A stretch of 64,000 nucleotides of DNA from an uncultured Acidimicrobiales bacterium (GCA_958296055.1 CATQHS010000001.1:2328277-2392276), one strand, 5' to 3'; shown: positions 42,341 to 50,931, numbered from the stretch's first letter. Notes: a model not told the origin generated them from the sequence alone. A program made the numbers and translations.

Positions 42341-44935
42341 ATGGAAGCAGTTCTGGGGGCCAGGTCGGGAACCGCCTACGGCGAGGGCTGGGTCCGCAGC
42401 GCCTGCACCATCTGCATGAACCGCTGCGGGATCTTGGCCCATGTCAACGAGGACGAGACGGTGGACAAGATCGTCGGGGACCCCGACAACCCCCACAACC
42501 ACGGCCGGACCTGCGCCAAGGGCGACGCCGGCTTCGAGGGCCTGAGCGACCCCGACCGGATCACCGTCCCGCTGCGCCGCACCAACCCCGAGCGGGGGAT
42601 CGGGATCGACCCGGGCTGGGCGCCGATCACCTGGGACGAGGCCTTGGATGCCATCGCCGACAAGCTCCGCGAGACCATCGCGGATGACCCCGAGAAGATC
42701 CTCTACACCAGCTTCGACATATTCCACCTGCGGGGGGCGCTGGCCGCCTCGTGGGTCACCGGCCTGGGGATGCCGGGCTATTCCACCTGGTCGGCGGCCA
42801 TCTTCTGCGGCAACAACGTCCACGGCATCGCCTACATGAACCAGAACGCCTTCGAGGGGACGCCCGACCCGGTGTACAGCCGCTACATCTTGAACTTCGG
42901 CGCCCAGTTCGGCTCCGTCGTCCACTACGACACCATGCACGCCACCCGGTCGCTGTCCGAGCGCCGGTCCGAGGTTCAGATGGTGTCGATCGACCCGGTG
43001 TGCAGCGCCGCGGCCGCGGCCGCCGACGAATGGGTCCCCATCCGCCCCGGCACCGACGCCGCCCTGATCCTGGGCATGGTCGACCAGCTCGTCAACGAGC
43101 TGGGGATCTACGACGCCGAGTTCCTCCGCAACTTCACCAACGCCGCCTATCTGGTGGGCGACGACGGCCGCTATGTCCGCGAGCCCGGAGGCCCCCGGCC
43201 GCTGGTGTGGGACGAGCGCAACGGCGCCCAGCCCTTCGACGCCGGGACGGCGGGCGCGGCGCTGACCGGGACCTATGAGGTGAACGGCGTCCGGGCCCGG
43301 CCCGGCTTCCAGGTGCTGGCCGATCACGTCCGCTCTTACACCCCCGAATACGTCGAGTCGATCACCACCGTCCCGGCCGCCACCGTCCGCCGGCTGGCCC
43401 GGGAGTTCGGGGAGGCGGCCCGCATCGGCGAGACCATCGAGATCGACGGCACAGAACTGCCGTACCGGCCGGCCACCGCCATCTGGTACCGGGGCCTGTC
43501 GGCCCACAAGCACTCCATGCTCAACGGCTTAGCCGTGATCCTGTTGCCCACCCTGGTGGGCGGGCTCGACGTGCCCGGGGGCCTGCTCGGCGATCCGTGG
43601 GGGCTGATGGGCAAGGTGAAGGACCGGACCTACACGGCCACGGCCAGCCCCGAAGGCCTCATCTCCCAGGGGTTCATCGGCGGGGGCCGGGTGGGCGGCC
43701 TCTACCCGCCCCGGGAGGTGAAAGCCCCCCGGACCACGGAGATGTTCGAGCTGATGCCGTGCGCCCCCTACGGCACCGTCTTCTCCCTGCTCAACTCCGA
43801 GCAGCCCGACCTGTTCGGGGCACCGCCGTTCCCGTCGATGATGATCAACTTCCAGTCCAACATGATGAAGACCTCCGGCCCCCCCGAAGTGGTGGAGCGG
43901 TTCGTCAAGCGGATCCCGTTCATCGTCTCCATCAGCCGTCGGTTCGAGGAGACGACCATGATGGCCGACATCGTGCTCCCCGACCTGCACTATCTGGAGC
44001 GCCTGACCCCGTTCGTGTTCCAGCATCTGACCTCGGGCGACGGGCGGCACTCGGTGTACGGGGCCAAGCCGGCGGTGGCCTCGAGCATTGAGGGCCCGGT
44101 GCCGGGCGAGCCCTACGTGGACGCCATGCAGATCTACCTGGAGCTGGCCCGCCGCAGTGGCCGGTTGCCCCAGGTTCACGAGGCGTTCAACAACATCGCC
44201 AAGATGCGCGGCGAATACCGGCTCGACCCCGACGGCCATTACTCCTACTTCGAGATCTGCGACCGGTGGCTCAAGAACACTTTCGGCGCCGACAAGGGCC
44301 TCGACTGGCACCTGAGCGACGGGCTGTGGACCGACGACAAGACCGTGGAGGAGAAATACCCCCGGCCGTTTTTCGATGCTCGGGCCCAGATCTACTTCGA
44401 GTTCATGCTGAAGGCCCGGGCGGATCTGGAAGCCACTGTCGCCGAGCTGGGCATCGAGTGGGAGACCGATGACTACCAGACCCTCCCGGACTGGAAGCCC
44501 GGGCCCGCTTATGGGCGCACCGCTCCCCACGACCTGTTCGTCATCAACATGAAGGTGCCCAACCACGCCCTGTCCCACACCCACAAGAACTCGATCCTCA
44601 GCACCCTCTCCAACCGCCACAACGACCTGAAGTCGGTGTGGATCAACCCCGTCACCGCGGCCGGGCGGGGCATCTCCAACGGGGATCGGGTGGAGATCGT
44701 GACCGCGCAGGGCCGCCGGCAGACGGCCGCGGCCCGGGTCACGCAGCTCGTCCACCCCGAGGTGCTGGCCACCCAGGGCTGCGGCGGGGGCTGGACCAAG
44801 GGCAGCGCCGGCGACGAGGTGAACTTCAACGCCTTGTTGAACATCGACGCCGACCACATCGACTTCGTCTCGGGCGCGCTCGACTCGGCCATCGCCGCCG
44901 ATGTCCGCAAGGTCGGCGCCGGGGGCTCGGCGTGA
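42341..44935 (+). CDS. Molybdopterin oxidoreductase catalytic subunit (DMSO reductase family)
   Basis: An 864-residue molybdenum/tungsten-bis-MGD enzyme. It begins with a 4Fe-4S motif (ACTICMNRCGILAHV, then RTCAKGDAG), followed by the catalytic domains and a C-terminal MGD-binding domain (HALSHTHKNSIL and GISNGDRVEIVTAQG). C156 in AIFCGNNVHG is a candidate metal ligand. There is no twin-arginine signal, so it probably faces the cytoplasm, unlike PsrA or PhsA. Perfect AAGGAGG six bases before ATG. Followed by ferredoxin-type and NrfD-type subunits, giving a PsrABC-like complex of unknown substrate. Confidence 0.9.
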   Translation: MEAVLGARSGTAYGEGWVRSACTICMNRCGILAHVNEDETVDKIVGDPDNPHNHGRTCAKGDAGFEGLSDPDRITVPLRRTNPERGIGIDPGWAPITWDEALDAIADKLRETIADDPEKILYTSFDIFHLRGALAASWVTGLGMPGYSTWSAAIFCGNNVHGIAYMNQNAFEGTPDPVYSRYILNFGAQFGSVVHYDTMHATRSLSERRSEVQMVSIDPVCSAAAAAADEWVPIRPGTDAALILGMVDQLVNELGIYDAEFLRNFTNAAYLVGDDGRYVREPGGPRPLVWDERNGAQPFDAGTAGAALTGTYEVNGVRARPGFQVLADHVRSYTPEYVESITTVPAATVRRLAREFGEAARIGETIEIDGTELPYRPATAIWYRGLSAHKHSMLNGLAVILLPTLVGGLDVPGGLLGDPWGLMGKVKDRTYTATASPEGLISQGFIGGGRVGGLYPPREVKAPRTTEMFELMPCAPYGTVFSLLNSEQPDLFGAPPFPSMMINFQSNMMKTSGPPEVVERFVKRIPFIVSISRRFEETTMMADIVLPDLHYLERLTPFVFQHLTSGDGRHSVYGAKPAVASSIEGPVPGEPYVDAMQIYLELARRSGRLPQVHEAFNNIAKMRGEYRLDPDGHYSYFEICDRWLKNTFGADKGLDWHLSDGLWTDDKTVEEKYPRPFFDARAQIYFEFMLKARADLEATVAELGIEWETDDYQTLPDWKPGPAYGRTAPHDLFVINMKVPNHALSHTHKNSILSTLSNRHNDLKSVWINPVTAAGRGISNGDRVEIVTAQGRRQTAAARVTQLVHPEVLATQGCGGGWTKGSAGDEVNFNALLNIDADHIDFVSGALDSAIAADVRKVGAGGSA

Positions 44936-44981
44936 CCCGGCGGCGGGCCGTGACCCGCTGGGGCTCCGGGGGTGGTCGGTT

Positions 44982-45635
44982 GTGACCCGGTGGGGGATGG
45001 TCATCGACGCCGAGCGCTGCGTCGGGTGCCAGGCCTGCACCGTGGCCTGCAAGACCGAGAACCAGTCGCCCTACGACGCCTGGTATGCGCCCGTCGTCGA
45101 GTGGGAGGCGGGGGAGTACCCCGACGCCACGCTCAACTACCTCCCGACGCTGTGCAACCACTGCGAGGACGCGCCGTGCGTGACCGCCTGCCCGTCGGGG
45201 GCGCTCAAGCGGCGAGACGACGGGATCGTGATGGCCGACGAAGACGTGTGCATCGGCTCCCGGGCCTGCATGGCCGCCTGCCCCTACGGGGCGATCCACT
45301 TCCACGACGGCCGGGCCGCGGTGTCGGGCGGCGGCCCCGAGCCGAGCGTCCCCGAGCGCTACGCCCACCAGCGGCACGTGGCCGGGGCGGTGTCCAAGTG
45401 CACCTACTGCGCGCACCGGATCGACTACGGGACCGAGAACGGCCTGGAGGTGGGGGTCCACCCCCTGGCCACCCCGGCCTGCGTGGTCACCTGCCCGGCC
45501 GAGTGCCGGATCTTCGGCGACCTCGACGACCCCGACAGCAACGTCAGCCGGTACCTGGCCGACAAGGGCCCGGAGCAGGTGCTGCGCCCCGACGCCAAGA
45601 CCGGCCCCAGCACCCGCTACGTGGGGCTGCCGTGA
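44982..45635 (+). CDS. Four-cluster ferredoxin subunit of the molybdoenzyme complex
   Basis: A 217-residue PsrB/DmsB-like electron-transfer protein. Cysteine groups are CVGCQACTVAC, CNHCEDAPCVTAC, CIGSRACMAAC and the split KCTYCAHR plus PACVVTCPAEC. In the third group the second cysteine is serine (S93), where relatives have CIGC, so this cluster may be 3Fe-4S or have an altered ligand. GTG at 44982 follows GGGGGTGG; ATG at 44997 also fits. Two further copies of the GTGACCC start motif lie just upstream (44932 and 44950). Confidence 0.88.
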   Translation: MTRWGMVIDAERCVGCQACTVACKTENQSPYDAWYAPVVEWEAGEYPDATLNYLPTLCNHCEDAPCVTACPSGALKRRDDGIVMADEDVCIGSRACMAACPYGAIHFHDGRAAVSGGGPEPSVPERYAHQRHVAGAVSKCTYCAHRIDYGTENGLEVGVHPLATPACVVTCPAECRIFGDLDDPDSNVSRYLADKGPEQVLRPDAKTGPSTRYVGLP

Positions 45636-45686
45636 GGATGGGGCTGGCGGGGGCGCCGGGCCCCCGGCCCGTGGGGCTGCCGTGAG
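45621..45686 (+). repeat. 16-bp direct repeat spanning stop and start of adjacent genes
   Basis: GTGGGGCTGCCGTGAG occurs at 45621-45636 and again at 45671-45686, identical and 50 bases apart. The first copy contains the stop codon of the ferredoxin gene; the second contains the GTG start of the NrfD-type gene. Confidence 0.9.
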
Positions 45687-46674
45687 CGGCCGGGGTGCCT
45701 CGCGGCCCCAGAACGCCTTTATGGACCAGTTCGACCTGGAGCCCCGCACCCAGCGGGTCTGGGACCTCAACCACGCCGTGTGGTTCACCCTCATGGGGCT
45801 CGGCGGCGGGGTGTTCCTGGCCGGGCGGGGCCTGAACCTCACCGACGGCCTCGGCTCTTTGTTGGGGGTGCCGACGGTGGATGTGGTCAGCTTCGTCGCC
45901 ATAGCCGTCGGCGGGGTGATCCTGGTGGCCGACCTGGGGCGGCCGCTGCAGTTCTGGCGGGCCTTCGCCAACGTGCGCACGAGCTGGATTAGCTGGGGGG
46001 CCTGGTCCGACCTGGTCTTTTTGACCGTGGCCGGTCTGCTGGTGCTGCCCGGGCTGCGTCTCGGGGACGCCCGGCCGTTCGAGGGGCTGGGCTGGGACCC
46101 CCACGGGGGCGACGGCGCCGGACTGGCCCTGGAGATCGCGGCGGGCGCGGCCGCGGTGGTGGTGATGACCTACGCCGGGGCGGTGCTGGCCCGGCCCCGC
46201 TCCATCCCCTACTGGAGCTCGCCCGCCGTGCCCGTCCAGTTCTTCTTGTCGTCGTCGGCCACGTCGGTGGCGGTGGTGCTGGCGCTGGAGGTGATGGCCG
46301 GCGTGGCCGTCACCGCAGGCCAGATGGTTCTGCTCGGCTTGCTGGCGACCGCTCTGGCGGTGGCGGTGGTCGCCCATCTGCTCACCGGCGCCAACGTCCC
46401 CGGCAAGAGGGAGAGCCTCGAGCGGCTTCTGCGGGGCCGCTACCGCTGCGTCTTCGTCGACGTGGTGCTGGTGGCGGGCACGGTGGCCCCGGCGCTTCTG
46501 GGGTTCGTCGGGGCGGCGGCCGGGGGCCTTCGGGGGGCGCTGGCGGTGGTCTGTTTGGTTCTGCTGCTGCCGGGCGGGTTCCTGCTCCGGCTGATCACCC
46601 TGCGGGTCGGCATCTTCCCGCCGGTGCACCTTCCCGGCGGGCTGGCGATGAAGGCCGCCGGGGCTCGCCGATGA
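45682..46674 (+). CDS. NrfD/PsrC-type membrane subunit
   Basis: A 330-residue protein with about eight membrane helices. The NrfD signature is visible in VWFTLMGLGGGVFLAGRGL, ILVADLGRPLQFWRAFANV and TSWISWGAWSD. It would exchange electrons with the quinone pool for the molybdoenzyme. The GTG start is in a duplicated 16-bp sequence; a downstream ATG (MDQFDLEPR) 13 codons later is an alternative start. Confidence 0.88.
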   Translation: MSGRGASRPQNAFMDQFDLEPRTQRVWDLNHAVWFTLMGLGGGVFLAGRGLNLTDGLGSLLGVPTVDVVSFVAIAVGGVILVADLGRPLQFWRAFANVRTSWISWGAWSDLVFLTVAGLLVLPGLRLGDARPFEGLGWDPHGGDGAGLALEIAAGAAAVVVMTYAGAVLARPRSIPYWSSPAVPVQFFLSSSATSVAVVLALEVMAGVAVTAGQMVLLGLLATALAVAVVAHLLTGANVPGKRESLERLLRGRYRCVFVDVVLVAGTVAPALLGFVGAAAGGLRGALAVVCLVLLLPGGFLLRLITLRVGIFPPVHLPGGLAMKAAGARR

Positions 46675-46687
46675 CGGGGGCTGAGGC

Positions 46688-47200
46688 GTGGCCCTGACCA
46701 CGGCCGCGCTGGACGCCGCCCACCAGGGCCTGAAAGCCGCGGGCATCGACTTCGTGTCGGGCCTGCCCGACGGCTGGCAGCGCAACCTTCACGAACGAGT
46801 CGAGTTCGATCCCGACATCCGCTATGTGCCGGTGTGCAACGAGGGGGTCGGGTTCTCGATCTGCGCCGGGGCCTGGCTGGGGGGCCGGAAGCCGGCGTTG
46901 GTGATGGAGAACAGCGGGCTGCGGGTGGCGTCGGAGTACATCGCCCGCATCTCGCTGGGGACCGGGGTGCCGGTGACCCTGGTGTGCTCGTACCGGGGCG
47001 ATGTGGGCGAGACTGAGCACTGGGGCATCCCCCACGGGATCGTGGCCGAGCCGCTGCTCGGAGCGCTGCGGATCAAGTACCTGGTGGTGCGCCAAGTTTC
47101 CGAGCTGGCCCCGTCCATCGTGCGGGCTAAGCGGACGGCCGAGGCCCAGCTCCACCCGACCGCCGTGCTCGTCTCCGGCGACTGCGTCTGGGAGGACTGA
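46688..47200 (+). CDS. comD: Sulfopyruvate decarboxylase alpha subunit-like (ComD type)
   Basis: A 170-residue TPP-enzyme N-terminal (PYR) domain: GIDFVSGLPDGWQRNLHERV, CNEGVGFSICAGAWLGG with the conserved glutamate, and GTGVPVTLVCSYRGDVGE. Split alpha and beta subunits of this size are typical of ComDE sulfopyruvate decarboxylases (sulfopyruvate to sulfoacetaldehyde + CO2) and of phosphonopyruvate decarboxylases. GTG start 13 bases after the NrfD gene. Sulfopyruvate versus phosphonopyruvate cannot be settled from sequence alone. Confidence 0.75.
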   Translation: MALTTAALDAAHQGLKAAGIDFVSGLPDGWQRNLHERVEFDPDIRYVPVCNEGVGFSICAGAWLGGRKPALVMENSGLRVASEYIARISLGTGVPVTLVCSYRGDVGETEHWGIPHGIVAEPLLGALRIKYLVVRQVSELAPSIVRAKRTAEAQLHPTAVLVSGDCVWED

Positions 47201-47202
47201 GG

Positions 47203-47856
47203 GTGGCCCTGGACCGCTTCGAGTGGCTGGGCAGGCTGGCCCGGCGCTTGCCCGACGACTGCCTGGTGATGTCCACCTACATCGGGGCGGTGTCCTTCGA
47301 GTGGGCCAACCACACCGAGGAGCACCACCGCACCGCCCACCTGGGCCAGATGGGCGACGTGATCGGCATGGCCGTGGGCCTGGCCCTGGCCCTGCCCCAC
47401 CGCCGGATCGTCGCCCTCGACGGCGACGGCTCGGTGCTCATGGAGCTGGGCCAGTTGGTGGCCATGGGCGAGCACCGGCCCGACAATCTGGTCGTGTTCG
47501 TGGTGGACAACGGCGTCTACGAGTCGATCGGCTGGAGCGGCCGCGGCCGGAGGCCCACCGCCACTGCCGGCCGGGTGGACCTAGCCGCGGTGGCGGCCGG
47601 GTGCGGCGTGCCCCACACGGCCGACGTGGCCGACGACGAGCACCTCGACGCCGAGATCGACTTGGCCTTCTCCCGCCGGGTCTGCAGCTTCGTCAACGTG
47701 CGGACCGCCCCGGGCCGCTCCCACGTCCGCCCCCGCCGCACCGACGGCATCGAGGACAAGTACCGCTTCGTCCGCTACGTCGAGCGCCTGGAGAACATCT
47801 GGGTAACCGGCGTCCCCCCGCAAGACATCGCCCTAATGGAGGACCGCAAGAGCTAG
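47203..47856 (+). CDS. comE: Sulfopyruvate decarboxylase beta subunit-like (ComE type)
   Basis: A 217-residue TPP-binding (PP) domain with the cofactor motif LDGDGSVLMELGQLVAMG ending in VVDNGVYESIG. It starts two bases after comD and completes the heteromeric decarboxylase. The C-terminal 35 residues are basic and longer than the core fold. Last gene of the molybdoenzyme operon, which links that complex to C3 sulfonate (or phosphonate) metabolism. Confidence 0.75.
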   Translation: MALDRFEWLGRLARRLPDDCLVMSTYIGAVSFEWANHTEEHHRTAHLGQMGDVIGMAVGLALALPHRRIVALDGDGSVLMELGQLVAMGEHRPDNLVVFVVDNGVYESIGWSGRGRRPTATAGRVDLAAVAAGCGVPHTADVADDEHLDAEIDLAFSRRVCSFVNVRTAPGRSHVRPRRTDGIEDKYRFVRYVERLENIWVTGVPPQDIALMEDRKS

Positions 47857-47982
47857 CTAGCTCGGCCGCGCTCTCCCGGCAGGAAGATGCTAGTGCGCCG
47901 AACCGAACCGGTCCTTCTGGGACAACCGCGCCGCCGCTGCGCGCAAGGCAAACCCTACCGCACGGGCGCGTCCGGCGAGTTT

Positions 47983-48042
47983 TCTCATTAATGAGAGATT
48001 TTTCTCATCAACTGAGAGTTTTCTCTTAAGCGCTGGTAGCCT
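47983..48042 (+). promoter_or_regulatory. Paired operators and leaderless promoter of the AAA ATPase gene
   Basis: A perfect 14-bp palindrome (TCTCATTAATGAGA, 47983-47996) is followed by a second inverted repeat of TCTCA/TGAGA with a 5-base spacer (48003-48017). Their centres are about 20 bases apart, two helical turns. A third TTTTCTC half-site begins near 48019. TAGCCT at 48037-48042 is six bases before the ATG, a leaderless -10 arrangement, so repressor binding here would block RNA polymerase. Confidence 0.6.
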
Positions 48043-48048
48043 GAGTCC

Positions 48049-49338
48049 ATGGGCCACAACCGTGCTAGCAACCCGTTCACCCCGGATTTCGGGCAGACCC
48101 CGGCACATCTGGCCGGACGCGGGAAGACGCTGACCGAGATTGAGTCGCACTTCGCAGTCGGGCCGCGGGCACCGGGTTTCACCACGCTGCTCATCGGGCC
48201 GCGCGGCACTGGCAAGACGGCACTGTTGAACGCGTTGGTCGAGTCCTGTCGCTCTGAGGGGTGGGTGATCGTGTCGGTGGACGCCGGCACGCCCGGCATC
48301 CACGACAGGATCGGGATGGTGCTGGACTGGCTAGAACATCCAGACCGGACCGGGTTGGGAACAGTCCAGGACTGGGGACGGGGCCGGGAGCTGATCGGGG
48401 CCGGGTTCTTCGGGCTCAGCGCCAGATGGGAGATCGCCGCAGCCCCTCCGCGGATGGACAACCGGCACCGTCTGGCGTATCTCGCGTCCCAGGCGGGCGA
48501 GCACGACACGAGCGTGCTGCTGTGCGTAGACGAGATCCACGCCGGGGATCAGCAGGAGATGCGCAGGCTGGGCGACGACATCCAGCACATCACCAAACGG
48601 GAATCTCTGCCGCTGGCGTTCCTCGGGGCCGGTCTGGGCGACATCTACCGCGGGCTGCTGTCGGGGACGAAAATGACTTTCTTCCATCGCTGCCATCGGC
48701 TAGAGGTGGGGTTGCTGACCCCGGCCCAGGCCGTGAACGGCGTCCGCTGCACGGTCCGGGCCGCCGGGGCCGACGCCGGCGCGCGGGAGTTGGCGCCCAT
48801 CCTTGATCGGGGAGACATCACTCCCTTCCACATGCAGGTGATCGGCTCGCATCTGTGGGATCTGTCCGGGTTGCCGGATTCGCCCGCCGGGGAATGGGAG
48901 ACGGCCAAGTCCGTCGAACTGGCCGACGCGGAGATGATGAACAAAGTCCACCGGACCGCCTGGTACGACCTGCCGGTCCCGTGCCGGCGACTGCTGGCGG
49001 AGTTGCGGCAAGCGGGCGGCGCCGGGGTTTCGACGCGGGACTTGAAACAGTCGACCGGGCTGGCCGCGGCGGTGATGTCCCATGCCCGGCGGTGGCTGCA
49101 ATTCGGCGGTTACATCCTGCAGCCGTCACCACGTCAGATCACCCTCACCGGCCTGATGCCGGACGCGGCCATCGAGCGCCTAGCCGAGGAAGACGAAGAA
49201 GTCTGGGCCGCCGGCGAAGACGCCGACGAGACCACGAACGGCCGGCCCGCCGACCCGATGCGATGCGGGAAACCCATGTCCAGAGTCCCCGGCCGTTGCA
49301 CGCTGAGACTAGGCCACGCCGGAGGATGCCGCCGATAG
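48049..49338 (+). CDS. Stand-alone AAA ATPase with C-terminal cysteine/histidine tail
   Basis: A 429-residue ATPase: Walker A GPRGTGKTALLNAL (about residues 50-63), Walker B SVLLCVDEIHAGDQ (about 158-171), a sensor-like LAFLGAGLGDI and a winged-helix-like region (about 310-375). The last 30 residues carry MRCGKPM, GRCTLRLGH and GGC, a probable zinc knuckle. No partner nuclease or transposase is adjacent. The protein looks like a mobile-element or defence-associated ATPase but I cannot name a family. Leaderless ATG behind paired operators. Confidence 0.82.
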   Translation: MGHNRASNPFTPDFGQTPAHLAGRGKTLTEIESHFAVGPRAPGFTTLLIGPRGTGKTALLNALVESCRSEGWVIVSVDAGTPGIHDRIGMVLDWLEHPDRTGLGTVQDWGRGRELIGAGFFGLSARWEIAAAPPRMDNRHRLAYLASQAGEHDTSVLLCVDEIHAGDQQEMRRLGDDIQHITKRESLPLAFLGAGLGDIYRGLLSGTKMTFFHRCHRLEVGLLTPAQAVNGVRCTVRAAGADAGARELAPILDRGDITPFHMQVIGSHLWDLSGLPDSPAGEWETAKSVELADAEMMNKVHRTAWYDLPVPCRRLLAELRQAGGAGVSTRDLKQSTGLAAAVMSHARRWLQFGGYILQPSPRQITLTGLMPDAAIERLAEEDEEVWAAGEDADETTNGRPADPMRCGKPMSRVPGRCTLRLGHAGGCRR

Positions 49339-49353
49339 GCAGTGTCCCTCTGA

Positions 49354-50337
49354 TCAGTCTCGCACCGGGCTCGGTCCGATGGCTACCACCACCTCGTGGC
49401 CGGGGGCTTCGGGTTCGTCGTCGATGATCTCGTCCGGGAAGCCGGGGGCTCGCAGCTCGGTGCCGATGGCCTCTTCCAGGCGGCGCACCACCATGGGGCT
49501 GAGGGCTCGGGGGCCGTAGCGGCGGGCGGCGTCGTCGAACACCGAGCCGATCACCGGGGCCACGTCCAGATCGACGGCGGCCCGCTCGGCCAGCTCCAGG
49601 AACAGGCCCATGTCCTTTTGCACCAGGTCCATGGTGAAACCGATGTCGTAGGAGCCGTTGAGGATGACCTGGCTCTCGGTCTCATGCACGAAGGAGTTGC
49701 CCGACGAGATGCGGATGGCCTCGTAGGCGGTGGTGAGGTCCATCCCGGCCCGGCGGGCCACGGCGAAGGCCTCGCCCAGGGCGGCCAGGTTGACCGACGC
49801 CAGGTAGTTGGTCACCACCTTGAGCACCGACGCCGAGCCCAGCGCCCCGGTGTGCAGGATGCGCCGGCCCATCATCTTCAGCACGGGCAGCACCCGGTCG
49901 AAAGCCTCCCTGGTTCCGCCGCAGAAGATGGAGATGTTGCCGGTGGCGGCCCGGTGGCACCCGCCCGACACCGGGCAGTCCACGGCCATGGCCCCTCGGG
50001 CCTGGGCCAGCGCCCCCAGCCGCAGCACCTCGTCGCGGTCGGTGGTGGACATCTCCATCCAGACTGCGCCGGGGCTCAGCCCGGCGAGAACCCCGTCGTC
50101 GCCCTCCATCACCTGAGCGCAAACGGCGGGGGAAGGCAGACAGGTGACGACCACCCCGCACCGTTCGGCCAGCGCCCGGGGAGTGGCCGCCGCGGCCGCC
50201 CCCCGGTCGGTGAACGACCGCACCCGCTTCTCGTCGAGGTCGCGCACCACCAGGTCGGCTCCGTTGCGCAGCAGGCTCCCGGCCAGCTTGCCCCCCACGT
50301 TGCCCAGTCCGATGAACCCGATCACCGCGTCGCTCAT
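49354..50337 (-). CDS. 3-hydroxyisobutyrate-dehydrogenase-family oxidoreductase
   Basis: A 327-residue NAD(P)-dependent beta-hydroxyacid dehydrogenase: IGFIGLGNVGGKLAGSL (nucleotide), DCPVSGGCHRAATG (substrate loop) and LKVVTNYLASVNLAALGEA with the catalytic lysine. The C-terminal extension is about 30 residues longer than usual. The family includes 3-sulfolactaldehyde reductase, which is of interest because ComDE-like genes lie 1.5 kb away, but the substrate is undetermined. Convergent with the AAA ATPase gene, 15 bases apart. Confidence 0.88.
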   Translation of the reverse strand: MSDAVIGFIGLGNVGGKLAGSLLRNGADLVVRDLDEKRVRSFTDRGAAAAATPRALAERCGVVVTCLPSPAVCAQVMEGDDGVLAGLSPGAVWMEMSTTDRDEVLRLGALAQARGAMAVDCPVSGGCHRAATGNISIFCGGTREAFDRVLPVLKMMGRRILHTGALGSASVLKVVTNYLASVNLAALGEAFAVARRAGMDLTTAYEAIRISSGNSFVHETESQVILNGSYDIGFTMDLVQKDMGLFLELAERAAVDLDVAPVIGSVFDDAARRYGPRALSPMVVRRLEEAIGTELRAPGFPDEIIDDEPEAPGHEVVVAIGPSPVRD

Positions 50338-50372
50338 GGCCGCCCCCCGGACCCGTGTGTTTGTGATACAAG

Positions 50373-50378
50373 TAATCT
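50373..50378 (+). promoter_or_regulatory. Leaderless -10 element for the antitoxin-toxin pair
   Basis: TAATCT ends six bases before the ATG at 50385, so the mRNA should begin at or near the start codon. No ribosome-binding site is present, in agreement. Confidence 0.5.
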
Positions 50379-50384
50379 ATAGGT

Positions 50385-50636
50385 ATGACACTGTGGAGTT
50401 TCCGAGTTGATGATGCGGAGGCCGTCGAAACCCAGCGCTGGGCGGAGCGGCTTGGTCTGAGCCGGTCAGAGTTGATTCGTGACGCTTTGCACCGTCACTT
50501 GGCCATGCTTGCGTCCCAGTCGGAGCCCGATCGGTATGACGCTGAGCCGCTGACGTCCGATGAGTTGGCGCTGGCGCAGATCGCGGATTGGGGACCAGCC
50601 GAGGATTGGTCGGATTGGGCCGATGCAGCGGGGTGA
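50385..50636 (+). CDS. Ribbon-helix-helix antitoxin (MazE role)
   Basis: An 83-residue protein with an N-terminal ribbon-helix-helix domain (LWSFRVDDAEAVETQRWAER, then LGLSRSELIRDALHRHL) and an acidic, tryptophan-containing C-terminus (WGPAEDWSDWADAAG) suited to wrap a toxin. It overlaps the MazF-type gene by 14 bases. Confidence 0.85.
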   Translation: MTLWSFRVDDAEAVETQRWAERLGLSRSELIRDALHRHLAMLASQSEPDRYDAEPLTSDELALAQIADWGPAEDWSDWADAAG

Positions 50637-50931
50637 GATCTGGTTCGCGTCCGTTCCCGGGGGAGATCGCCCGGTGCTGGTGCTGACCCGCGATCCGGTT
50701 GCCGATCGGATCGGCTCGGTTGTGGTTGCGGCACTGACACGGACCCGCCGGGGGCTGGTGTCGGAGTTGGCCCTCACTTCTGCCACCGACGGCTTGCCCT
50801 CGGACTCTGTGGTCAGCTTCGACAACATCCACACGATCCCCCGCAGCTCACTGCGGCGGCGGGTAGTGAAGCTCAGCCCAGCGCGCATCGAACAGAGCTG
50901 CCGCTGTCTCCGCAACGCGTTAGGCTGCTGA
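50623..50931 (+). CDS. mazF: MazF-type endoribonuclease toxin
   Basis: A 102-residue MazF/PemK protein: MQRGEIWFASVPGGDRPVLV, then VVAALTRTRRG and SVVSFDNIHTIPRSSLRRRV are the standard strands. ATG at 50623 within the antitoxin gene is chosen because MQRGEIW is the typical beginning. Family members cleave mRNA or tRNA at short sequences and are neutralised by the upstream partner. Confidence 0.9.
   Translation: MQRGEIWFASVPGGDRPVLVLTRDPVADRIGSVVVAALTRTRRGLVSELALTSATDGLPSDSVVSFDNIHTIPRSSLRRRVVKLSPARIEQSCRCLRNALGC

Noticed and set aside
46688..47856. Split TPP enzyme as acetolactate synthase or oxoacid dehydrogenase E1
   Set aside because: Both subunits are far too short; the 170/217-residue split matches ComDE-type decarboxylases.
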